Positions 47,441 through 57,827 of a stretch of DNA of 64,000 nt are shown one piece after another; within the stretch, counting starts at the first letter, position 1, and every line of letters begins with the position of its first letter. The translations under genes and the position numbers were made by a program. The notes under the pieces were generated by a model. It was not told where the DNA came from. It did not search any database and saw only the letters and a program-made list of their open reading frames with translations. Origin of the DNA: Earliella scabrosa (Eukaryota; Basidiomycota; Agaricomycetes; Polyporales; Polyporaceae); NCBI GenBank assembly GCA_022605405.1, contig JABYQQ010000001.1, forward strand, positions 4,464,001 through 4,528,000, given 5' to 3'.

Positions 47441-48671
47441 ATGGTACTCGATGATAACTCCACTGCCGTGCAGGATACAGTTACCCAGCAGGCGGGTGCA
47501 ACTCAAAACATTGTCATAACTCAACCCAATCCCCTCACAGCGGACAATATACTAGAGTGAGTATGCCCCTTCCGTCGCACCGGTAAAGTTCATGGACTGA
47601 TAGACTTGTTCCAGCATCGTCTCTGAGATTCAGGCTATGTTTGCCGACGCAATGGACATGCCGTCCCTCGTCAACTGGCGGTCCGTCTGTCGCCAGACGT
47701 ATGAAGAGTCTACAGGTTCACTCAGGCGTGCAGTCATCGCCATCCTCACGCCATTCTTCCCACACACCGCGTCCTTTCTCCGTATCCTCACAAAACACCG
47801 GGCAGTTGTTGGAGGAGTTTCTGCCATCAGCCTCGTTCTCCGCGACCCATCGATAACGTGCGATGTCCTTCAAGTCTACGCGGGGTGCTTCACGTACCAG
47901 TCCCTGGTCAACAACCTAGAACAATGCCCGCAAACCGCAGCCATGATCACCTTCCGGGACACATGTGATGCCCCCGAACGTTTCGTTCTGGACCGAGACA
48001 TCACCTCCATCACCACCTTCTACCTCCGAACTGGGAAATTCCTAGTCGTCTACAAGTCCAGCGTCGTCAGCGCATGCTCGACGATCAGTCGCTCGCCCAC
48101 GACAGCTCACATGACGTTCTTCACAGAGCACACCTTTGCGTGTGCATACCCGGCACTCACCTTTTCCCGTCGCGCCATCATGGCAGATCTTCGCATGGAC
48201 AGTCGCTGCGAGACGGATCCAGTAGTGATGGAGGCACTGACTCGTGCCGGGTTCGAGTTCACGGTGAACCCAGCTCATTGGCCGGAGTACAAGATGCCCG
48301 AGGGGTCGGTGAACCCTTCGAACACGTACGCTTGCCTGCGAGAGCGGTTCCTCTGTCCCGTACAAGGGAGATATTTTGGCGATCGCGGCTCCTTCGTCGG
48401 GTTTCTCGATCCACTCGCGCGGGACCCACGATCCATCCGCGCTGCCAATGTGCCGCCATTCGGATCCATGGTCGCGTGGCGGCTGTTCACGAGCTACGAC
48501 TGTGCCGAATCCTGCGATATTCTTGATCCAATCCTACACGAATGGCTCGTCTCAACTCCCATACTTATACTCCCAGATCCGTTCCGCAAGAAGTCACCCC
48601 AAATTCGCATTGTCTCCGCCCGCGAACAGGGCGCATCTCGCCCTCGGCGGTCTCGTTCATTCTCGATCTGA
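47441..48671 (+). CDS. F-box-like / NTase-like family protein, copy 5
   Basis: Exons 47441-47556 and 47615-48671 flank a 58-nt phase-2 intron and sum to 391 codons including stop. Order: a Thr/Gln/Asn-rich N-terminus, F-box-like IVSEIQAMFADAMDMPSLVN then WRSVCR, GGVSAISLVLRDPS, degenerate acidic site LQVYAG, FFTEHTFACAYPALTFSRR, C-terminal signature LCPVQGRYFGDRGSFVGFLD, and DPILHEWLVSTP. The end is Arg/Ser-rich. It is closest to the 31 kb copy, with a longer first exon. It sits immediately after RNR1-B on the same strand. Confidence 0.82.
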
Positions 48672-48797
48672 CCACCCCTCTCATTTTTCATCATACGCAG
48701 ACCACTCCGCCGGCTCTAGTACGTAGGACAACACATCATGGCTTGGATGTACCAGCCCAAGTAGCAATGTACTGTACCGAACTTCTTGCCTCCGAAA

Positions 48798-49400
48798 CTA
48801 TGCCATCACGTGTGCTCCCTCAACAGACAAACGTCCTGTGGCCTTTACCGGACACGGGAGGACGCGTGCCGCGTGGATGACGCCGTCCGGGTCAATGAAG
48901 CAAGTGCGGGACACTTGAGCCAGCGTATTGAGTGGGAGACTGGACTCTCGTCCGCGCCCGATGGGGACCTCTGCGTGGTGGAAAGTGTCAGCGACCCATC
49001 CGAGCGTTGTGTCTATGTCGGGGTCGTACCTCGGGAGCCGCGGGACCGACGAGACAGGCCAAACGCGCTCGGCTCGGTGGGCCAATCTTCGTCCTCCAGA
49101 TCTTCATCGTCCTCGACATTCGTTTGCCTCTGCGGGCTCCGCAACGTCCAGAGGCAGACGTACCCTCCCGGACACCTGCAAACAAGGGTGGAGAAGGGTA
49201 CTTGACGAGCTCGATGGGTGCGGAACGACTCTCGATCATGCTCCACTGCGACAGCAGCATGCTGCGTGCGGACAGCAGAAAGTGTTCGAAGTCACTCTCA
49301 AAGCGAGTTATCAACCGGACCGAGTAGAGAGGGGTGTCGCACCCACTGTCGACTGCAGAGGACGTGGTAGGGATGGTGAGAAACCGCGGGGAGGAGGATA
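48798..49400 (-). CDS. Possible gene fragment, minus strand
   Basis: Two good-looking stretches in different frames: 49330-49200 with RFESDFEHFLLSARSMLL and SPIELVKYPSPPL-like text, and 48980-48798 with RTCFIDPDGVIHAARVLPC near the stop. Between them is an acidic run NVEDDEDLEDEDW. The FIDPDGVI-x-A...LP motif recalls, from memory, an anonymous agaricomycete family whose C-terminus reads F-x-DPD-x-VIR-x2-H-x-IP. Introns could join the pieces, but I found no clean model. It may be a degraded copy. Confidence 0.3.
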
Positions 49401-49961
49401 GAAGGGGCGGGTAAGCAATATCGATCTTGCGCGGGTATCCAGGCCTGACGACTGCATAGATGCAGTCAGTTTCGATGCAAGTAATAGATGCTCATAGCCG
49501 TACCTGTAACCGCGACTCCGTGGGGGTCCGCTTTGCTATAGCGCTTTGAACGTCGAATTGCTCAAGTATCGCGACGGTCTTGCGACGACCTCGAGTAGGT
49601 CGTTGCATTTGTGCTTTGCCTTCGACGTTGTGCTCTTGAGCGTCGCAATGCAGCGTCCGTCGTGCACTTCAAGGGGGGAGTGTCAACCATGGCGAGGGCA
49701 AAGGCGGAGGGTTGAGGCAAAGGGAGCGAGGGCGCAGACGGGAGCAAGGACGTGGCAGAAAAGGCCAGAGGCGCGTGAGACCCCGAGCCGGAGGCCGGCC
49801 GCGCGGTCGCGTTGCGCATTCATCATGTGAGCGCAGTCTCGCGCGCGCCTGGAGGCCTGACGGCCCAGACTCCAGCGCGTACAGATACTATAACAGGCAA
49901 TGTATTGACGAGGTCCAATAGCTCAGTGGATGTGCAGGAGTAAGGTAGTGCTGTCGACCGA

Positions 49962-51941
49962 CATCAGGAAAAACCCCCCTAGCCAATTAGCGCTAATTGT
50001 GTTCCATTATCAGACATTGACTGCTAGTTGTCTAATCTCCTGTCCATTATCACGACTCGACCACAAATTAGTGCTATTTGCTTATTGAGCCTCGCATTTA
50101 GAGCATTGTTGTTATCATTTGATCGCACATTAACTGTACCAGTAGCTATTACTAATGGAAAGATCAATACTTCGAGAGGGCGTTGATATGTGTGCGTCAC
50201 AAGCACTCCGTTCTAGTCTGTACATCATATCAATGATACATGATGTAGTAAGCGCCTCACGGAGCCGGGCGCTACCAGGTGATAATGATCAAAAAATGCG
50301 AAGTCCTTTATTTGTCTGTGTTTACAATGCCGCAGTTGCGGCGCTTAGTAAGTTACAGACACGTCACTTGCTTTCCTTCCTCTTTCGCCGCTCTCTTGCC
50401 TCTCTCCTCCTGGATCCTCCACTACCTCTCAACGGGCACGTCCTCAAGCCACAACTCAAGGTCACTCTCACATTGCGGCGGTCTGGGTGCCGAACGGTGG
50501 GATTCTCATGGAGCGGGTGAAGGGTGTGGAGGTGAAAACCGACGAGGGGTGGGCGTTCCTTGAGAAGGTCATCGTTGGGTTGTTGGTAAGTGCTTCACCC
50601 CTACGCCAGTGTGCTGACGACCTCGTATTCTACGATGCCAACGCCCTCTCTAGCAGCTCAGTTTCCACGCCCTCCATCGGCTTGAGCCCCATCCCCCAGC
50701 CCTCCCTGTCCCACGGAACACGCCAGCTGTCAGCATCGCCCGCGAGCTGCTACGGCTCTGTCGGGGCATCTGCCGCCATCTGAGTAGCAACAGCGTCCGA
50801 CTTGCGCACAAGGCCTCGAGTGGAGCAAGGCATTGAGGATGCTTGGTGCGGCAAGGCCGTGAGCGCAAGGTCCGACGTCCCGGAGACGACGTCCGTCCAG
50901 GCTCCCGCCGCGTTCGCCGTGTTCCCGGTGACAAGACACGCCCCTGCTGCTGATACTCGACACTTATGGGAGTACGTCTGCTGTCCCCGCCCCAACTCCG
51001 ACTGATGCTTCTCCAGCTTGACGCATATGGGCCGCCGCCTGCCTTTCTCGGCAGCCCTCGCTCTCGTCGGTTTGTTCCTCTTCAGGACCCTTCCACTGTG
51101 ACCATGTCCGCTGAGCTCCTTTGTCACCCATCGAGACCGCTGCTCGCCCGTCTGCCCGCGCCCGTAACCGGCCTCCTTCCTTCACTTCCACCGCACGTTC
51201 CCTTCCCTTCCACTGCACGTTCCCTTCTCTTCCCCCACGGGGACCCACCACCCCACGCCTCCCCTCGCCGCGATGAGCCGGGTCTTCTCTACCCGACCCG
51301 TCCTCGTCCCGCCCAACCCGCCAACAGCTTCAATACGACTACCATCCGACCTCCACCTTAGCCCCCACTTCCTCCTACGTCCTCCTCGGCATCAACATCC
51401 CTGCCTTCCTCGTCCTGACCCTCCCTCCAGTACCTCGACCGCAACCGGAGCCTCCGAGAGAGGTGAGTATCCTCTCTGTGATCCATTTGAACGACGCTGA
51501 CTTGTTTATGATTGACGGACATTGACGTGCTGGGTACGCAACGGGCTCATGTTGGGCAATGTGTGCTTGCTCCTCGCGCGAGCAGCGTTGCCCGGCTTCG
51601 CAGGTAAGGGCTGTAGGCGCGTCTGTCTTTTGTCTGAGTAGATACTTGTAGCGAGTATGGTCTCTGATACTGTTTCCTATGTGCTGAGCAATATACTTCA
51701 TCTCCTATATCATCGGGTCAGGAATGCGTGAAATTGAGAGTCAATTCCGTGTCTATTAGTCTGTACATTATCGGTAATTGTTAAAACATTAGTGGCAAAT
51801 AGCTGCTTATTACCGCAACTTGTGCTACTTTAGCACCCCACCTTTACAAAACTGTCAAAGTGTTATACTGTGAGATTTAGCTCTATTATCAGCTCAATAG
51901 CAACAATTAACTCTAATCAGCTGGGGGGGTTTTTCCTGATG
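49962..51941. mobile_element. TIR DNA transposon, non-autonomous, with GC-rich cargo
   Basis: Imperfect terminal inverted repeats of about 40 bp. Left begins CATCAGGAAAAACCCCCC at 49962; right is its reverse complement ending at 51941. Homology continues inward (AGC-x2-ATTAG-x-G-x-TAATTGT). Subterminal ~180-300 bp on both sides is AT-rich, whereas the interior (about 50.3-51.6 kb) is clearly GC-rich with short ORFs such as ERVKGVEVKTDEGWAFLEK. No transposase is present. I saw no clear long target-site duplication; an AT dinucleotide flanks a core CAGG...CCTG. The layout is that of a Pack-type element carrying host sequence. The superfamily is undetermined. Confidence 0.75.
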
Positions 51942-52066
51942 GAGTTCGGTTCCCGTGCAATACAGTGATCCTTCTATTCTCCAATAGTTAAGTGGCGGTT
52001 TAACTTTTTTGTATTCAGAGTAATCACCCGTTCTCTGTTAAAAGTTTGCACAGGGGTGAACAACTA

Positions 52067-52245
52067 CAGTCATCACCCACTCAGTGAGTGGGCACCGTCC
52101 AGTGAGTTGTTACCATATATGGTGAATGGTTGATCATTTTATCCAAGCACGTGTCCAGATTTAGGAGCCTCTGTCCCCTAAAATTGCCATATCAAGGCAC
52201 ACGCACCCACTGGACGGTGCTCACTCACCGAGCGGGGCATGACTG
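52067..52245. mobile_element. MITE, Tc1/mariner-pogo type, TA-flanked
   Basis: 179-bp foldback element. The terminal inverted repeats begin CAGTCAT and extend about 38 bp (including GTGAGTG-x-GCACCGTCCAGTG) with a few mismatches. Both ends are flanked by TA (52065-52066 and 52246-52247), the target-site duplication of Tc1/mariner-like transposons. No coding capacity. Nearly the whole element folds into a hairpin around ~100 bp of unique centre. Confidence 0.8.
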
Positions 52246-52247
52246 TA

Positions 52248-55091
52248 TGTTACCACTAGCACCTAGCTTTCCAGCTGATACCACTACACCCAACAGCTGC
52301 TCTGTGCAGGATAATGAATGTGCTTCAGCTTTGCCTACAGCAAGACATCAATGAATTAGTCTGAGAAGAAATAATGCTAAGGAGAGAATATAGGTACGGA
52401 GGTGTAGCAGTCAGGTGGCTGGAGATCTGGACAATTTCAAAGTGACAATCTGTTTTGCCTGATTCAGACATCCCATATATCTTTTAATGCTTCTACGTTA
52501 ACCTGCAATGTATGTCATTACATATGCTGTTCATTCAGCAGTACTATCACAGAGTACGTACTTCATTCCTGATTACACTCTATAGAACCTACGTAAAGTA
52601 CAAGAAAACCCTCTCATAAACCCGACTGAATGAACTAGTCATCAGCAGAATCTAGTTTTTCCTGAATCTACTTAGTCGTCTTGTCATCTTGTATAAGACC
52701 ATAAGTAGACTAAGTAGAGGACCCAGCTTATCTACTCAGTGTCCCAGACTGTCTTACCAATTTTAATAAGGCAGTCAAAACCCAATAAGTAGATTAAGTC
52801 ACATTAGAAAATTGGTCATGAGTCTGTGGTATCTAATGGGGCATATATAGAGAAATATAGTCACAGTTGTGTTTGATGGTACCGGCCTATGGGCCATATC
52901 ACCCTATAGCATACTCTAGCTGCATTGTATGGACCATACTATCCTGTTGCATATTATAGCTACATTAGTTTCTACCGTAGTTACTATTGTATGGTGTTGT
53001 GAAGTTGCAGCACAGTAGCTGTAGTGAATCTGAAGAACTATGTGTGCGAGAGTTGCTCAAGTCATGTATATTACCTCACACTCGATGTCATTAACTTATC
53101 TGCTGACAAGTAGAGCTTGTTTGACCATGGATTCAGTACAGATCTTGCATTCTAAGATTGGTACACCCTCTGCGACCCCAGTACATCCTGTATACATGCG
53201 GGGCATCCAGTGGACGCGACAGTGCATTCATTCAAATATGCTTGAGTCAATTATTAGACTGGCAGAATGTCACTACTGTATTTGGTCTCAAACCTAAATT
53301 GATGTGACACAGTGGTCCTGATCACCTGGGTCAGACACTAATGGAAGGTCCTTGGTTCAACCCCTGCTCATGACAGGTCTAGGAAGTGTGCCATTAAATA
53401 GAGGGAACACACTAGTAAGTAATAGAAATAAGGAACTAGATTTTTTCTTATACACCTGGTGTCATGTTAGTATATTTTCTGCGGGCATAGACTGGCTACC
53501 ACCATTCAATAATGTTATTAGTGTGTGCTACAGTGTGCAATGGAATTGACCGGTGGTGCTACAGGTTGCTACAGAAAGTGGTGGCTACAACAGTGCAACA
53601 GCAACTATATAGACTACAAAGTGCTGTACCTGTCGGCAATTTATTGCTGATGCAGTTGTTCTACGATAAATATGTAGAATTGAGTACAGACAAGATTTTA
53701 CCACACGCCCAGGTGTGTGCCGGGAGCCTGGAATATTTGGTCGGAAATTATCTGTGGATGCAATTTTGGATATTGGCTGGTGATCTGGCGGCCGACGCAT
53801 AGTCATCAAGCCCATATCACTTTGCCCGATCTCTGTTTGATGTCTGGCCCATGACCTTTCAGTATTGAAGCACTGGTCAGAAATTATCTGGCAGCCCCGA
53901 ATTCCCAGATACCGGAACCGACCCATGGCTCACCTGAGCGTGTAATGCTAGAGGAGAAGAGTTACAAAAGATGCAAGGTCATCAATGTTACAGACTGCAA
54001 ACATCATACATGAAAAACGACAGGATAGGAACGAAGAATTGCTACAATGATGAAAGTCATGACAGGTCTCTGTGGCTGCAATACAGAACTGTACTACACT
54101 GCTTGTAACTACAGAAATTAAAACATCACTGGTTTAAAGTCTAGACCGCAACAATGGGTATGCACCAGCCTTTATGCAACGTGCTGGATCATCAGAAAAT
54201 TCAGAATAGCAGAAAACCAAAAATGAAAGAGAAGAGACACACCTGTGGTTGAATGCTTGATCATGTTCACCTGTGATAAACTTATAAGGAAAAAAATCAA
54301 TGTGAACACATCAGGCCTAAGTGTGTAACAGGATGTAGTTCTCTAGTGCACATAATACCAATAGATTCCAGACAGATACCATGGAATCTAGAGGGATTGA
54401 GACAGGAAAGAGAGAAGCAGAAGATAGTGGCAGACTTGAGAGAACCAGAAGATAGTGGCAAAGTCTGCCACTATCTTCTGGTTCTCTCTTTTCTGAGTGG
54501 ATAAAGCGACAGAGATTAAATCTCAGTGATGTGTGCACTTTGTCTCTAGTCACAAAATGTGCAAGAGAGAATCTCAAAATAATCTGGCCAAAACACAAAT
54601 CTGATCCTGGTTTCTGATAAGTCAACAGTCAGCTAAAGGCAATGACTGTGAAATACCTCATGAACAACAGCGGTGAACAACAAAGAGAGCGGATGTAGTG
54701 TCAAAGGACAATTTTGAGAAGTAAAACTGGAGTTATATATGACAACTGCAACTATGTTGTAGTGTTGCAGCGTTGCAAATTACATTGGGCCTCCATCATC
54801 AGCCTCAAGCATGATGAGACCTCTGGAGCCAAAAGATACAAAAAATGCAACACAGTATGTTCTACAGCGACGAGCTCTTAGATACAAGAGCTGAATCTGC
54901 ACTCTAAATGCTATGGAAGAAACTACACTTCAGATGTAAGTCTGTAGACAAAAATCTACACACGTGTCACTAGACAACTTTTAATTGAGACCCACACATA
55001 CTGTGAATCAAGATTCACGTGATGCATCTATTACATAATAATCAAACCAATCAGACGTCATCAGTACAGCACATCATTGTATCCAACAGTC
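52248..55091. other. AT-rich gene-poor interval
   Basis: Visibly AT-richer than the rest of the window, with no spliced gene or recognisable protein. Short ORFs at 53040 and 53512 lack motifs. A polymerase-III B-box-like GGTTCAACCCC lies near 53354. Near-direct repeats around GAAATTATCTG occur at about 53743 and 53881. It contains the perfect hairpin listed separately. Probably old transposon remains. Confidence 0.5.
54438..54488. repeat. Perfect 23-bp inverted repeat with 5-nt loop
   Basis: Arms 54438-54460 and 54466-54488 are exact reverse complements (core AGAAGATAGTGGCA), with loop AAGTC. A third direct copy of the core sits just upstream at 54417-54431. It could be a MITE terminus, a palindromic replication scar or a small-RNA hairpin. 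Confidence 0.85.
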
Positions 55092-55676
55092 ATGATGAGC
55101 ACATCTTATGATCTCCCACCCAACATTCGGAACGCTGTTCATCTTCAGAACGGACACCAACACATCACTCGCTGTCCAGTTCGACAACATCCTGGCTCGC
55201 CTCACCTCTACTTCGATGTTGCTGCATATGAACTCAGTCAAACGACACTCACACCCCACCACGACTTACCACAGACGCCGATAACATTCTACGGACTTGT
55301 TCCCAAACCAACTCAGATCTGTTGGCTCATCATGGAGAAACAAAGATTCTGTGGACGAGTCGTTGGCGTTGCAGACATACAAAAATCCAGAGTCATCATC
55401 CGCATTGAACACATTCATTCCCCTGCTACACTCAGTCTTGCCGTCCCATACCACTACTACGCTGGCCTTCCCCTGCCCATTCATCCTATAATCAAGATCA
55501 TTCAAATGTTCAAGCAAGACTATGAACAACCGATACGAGGCATGTTCAATTATTTTAAATTGGCAATGTCAACACCAATAAACACTGTCTCTATTTTAGG
55601 CATCTCTCTCCATGCCGGACTCGACCCATGGGAGATTGACGATGCCGTCCAAGCAACTTACGACTGCGTAACCTAA
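55092..55676 (+). CDS. Uncharacterised 194-residue protein
   Basis: Single open exon from ATG 55092 (a second ATG follows directly) to 55676. No family recognised. The translation looks globular: HLYFDVAAYELSQTTLT, then QICWLIMEKQRFCGRVVGVA, then IKIIQMFKQDYEQPIRGMFN and a final HAGLDPWEIDDAVQATYDCV. No signal peptide or obvious membrane segment. It is AT-richer than most genes here, matching the surrounding transposon-rich DNA, so it may be a young or transposon-related gene. Confidence 0.5.
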   Translation: MMSTSYDLPPNIRNAVHLQNGHQHITRCPVRQHPGSPHLYFDVAAYELSQTTLTPHHDLPQTPITFYGLVPKPTQICWLIMEKQRFCGRVVGVADIQKSRVIIRIEHIHSPATLSLAVPYHYYAGLPLPIHPIIKIIQMFKQDYEQPIRGMFNYFKLAMSTPINTVSILGISLHAGLDPWEIDDAVQATYDCVT

Positions 55677-55867
55677 ACGTTTATCTACTGCAGCGATATA
55701 CATAAATTCACATACTCTTGGTGAGTACTATTAGTGTCTTGCATAGCAACTACTAATGATCTAATAGATCTTTTGAATGAACACTCACAATTGAATGATA
55801 GTATCAGTGTCAGTGGATATGGATTTACAGAGCAGCTGAAGCTTGGAATTTTTCTATAGTAATATAT

Positions 55868-56586
55868 CTACATCAGGGTTCGTGCGTATGCAGCCAATGT
55901 GCCTATATCTCTACTACAGATCTCAGTATAATGTCTCATTCTACATCCACTATATTTTAGCAAAACAACAGGACCATACCATGCACGATATTGGCCCTGC
56001 CCAACAAGACGATCCATCGCCCGATTGCGATTTGCTCCAGACTGAAATGAAAAACTACAGTACCATAGGCTCAAAGGATGTCGCAGGACCCCTCCAGTCA
56101 TACCAGTATCCAAAAGCACCTCGTTCGATGACCCAGGTTGAAATATTCCAGACAACTGTGGAATTGCCCGAGAGTTCTGGTTACTGAGGGCACCGAAAGG
56201 AATATAATGAATTCGTGTCAAAATAGGTAAATCTTCCCCCACCAATATATAAATACAGACGTGAATTTGTGGCTGAAGACACTACTTACCTTCAGTTGGC
56301 CAGAAGACATATCCAATGGATGCCTCTTGACCAACAGGAACAAGGGCCACTGTACCCTCTAAAGAGGGGTAAACAGTGTATGCCACACACCACGCACGGT
56401 GACGATTCCAGTCCTGCAGAAACAAATAAACGTCATTAATGTTCTAACGACTGTTCGCCGCAAAACACGTACAGTGTGCATATGTTCCCGAGAACAGTAC
56501 CATGAAGATCGACAGCGCGAACACCACGTATATGATACAGCACCACAATAAGTGCAGGGATGGGGGTGCACAATGGAGTCAGACAT
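55868..56586 (-). CDS. MYND zinc-finger protein, copy 2
   Basis: Three exons (56586-56473, 56413-56290, 56232-55868) sum to exactly 201 codons. The finger is split by the first intron: PCTYCGAVSYTWCSRCRSSW, then YCSREHMHT, then exon 2 DWNRHRAWC, giving a complete MYND cysteine/histidine set. The C-terminal part (HPLSLWYC, NRAMDRLVGQG, WYGPVVLLKYSG, SRDIGTLAAYA) aligns with the 20.8 kb copy (NRAIQRLTRG, PWPGIVVVLK, SSDVADIREFF). It is shorter than copy 1 because the region after the finger is reduced. Likely a protein-interaction module; role unknown. Confidence 0.82.
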
Positions 56587-56744
56587 TGAAGTGCCACGAA
56601 AAGGAATATAATGAAAGGTTTATATACACTCATCATCTGCAATGACGACACCAAATTGATCTGTAAAAATTTCTAGCGCGCACTTATGTAATGCTCCAAG
56701 TTCATACTATTACATGTGCTCTCTCCAATGAAAATTTCGGTTGA

Positions 56745-56767
56745 GACGTCATAGATCCTTGACGTCA
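56745..56767. promoter_or_regulatory. Paired CRE/ATF-like sites
   Basis: GACGTCAT at 56745-56752 and a perfect TGACGTCA at 56760-56767, about 160-180 bp upstream of the MYND copy 2 start. The same 8-mer precedes the GATA gene. Regulatory role inferred. Confidence 0.35.
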
Positions 56768-57827
56768 GAAGCCACAACCGTATTGATCCAGCCTTGAAAG
56801 TCTAGAAAACAGGTCACCTGCATGCACTTCCGAGTTAGCATTCAAATCACACCTTAGAAGCATGAGACCATATGCATAAAGCTGATTTGAATTGTCAGCA
56901 ATCTGTAACTCCACCCGATATCAATAACAACCCACACAGTATAGTTATCGACCCATAGAGGATGTCTCCATAGACTTGTTTCATATTTCATAACCCTTTC
57001 TGATTAAGCCTAAAGTCAATGTACGTTAGCAAGGAAACTCATTGTAAATTGATCATAAACAGACACATTACCTGTGGCATAAACGTCGGCATAGAACCTT
57101 AGCGGCGACAAGACAAAAGCGCGAACAAAGGGCCCTCACCCACCGGGTATATATATAGGGACCAGCAGACGACATTGACTAAGTGACAATTACAAACTCG
57201 TCCACTGCATCACCAGTCTCACCATAGCATCACCAAGGTCCCATCAATCCACAGTCGCCAAGTCTGCCTACCGTGATGGTAAATAATTAATCAGCGCCCA
57301 CGAGCGCCACCGCGTACTGCCCGACACGACGACCAGCTAGGTATGCGCGGACCACCGCTCTGGCACACAAATTCAATCCAAGCCATCACTACTTACCAAT
57401 ATTGTCGATGCACTACTGATACTCAATAGCATACCTCCGAAGACGACTGCGCGACCAGTACCTACCAGTATTATTGATGAGTAATAGCCGACAATGCACC
57501 TTGGAAAACGACTGCGCCACCAATGACACACAATGACGCCATCCCCGGACCGTCGGACACCACGGCGTCCGATCCCCGATTCTGCCGTCATCTCATCCAT
57601 GTCATGCACGTCATAAACGGTCCGAATAACCGCCAACATGCCGCGCCCAACATCCGTCCATTTGTTCGACCGGCACTACGTCACGTCCCCTCAAAAGTCA
57701 CGATCGGCCGATTGACTTGAGCATCGCCAAACATAAGTAAGGGCCGTCTGGTGAGGTAGTCACCTCCACACACTGCTCACCACGCAATCCCTTACTCACC
57801 CCGCTCCAAGACACTTAATCCGCGACC
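56768..57827. other. Intergenic, no supported gene
   Basis: Contains a TATATATAGG box near 57160 and a loose duplication around 57390-57530 (segments with CCAATATTGTCGATGCACTA and CAGTATTATTGATGAGTA-like text). No protein-coding support. Confidence 0.35.
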
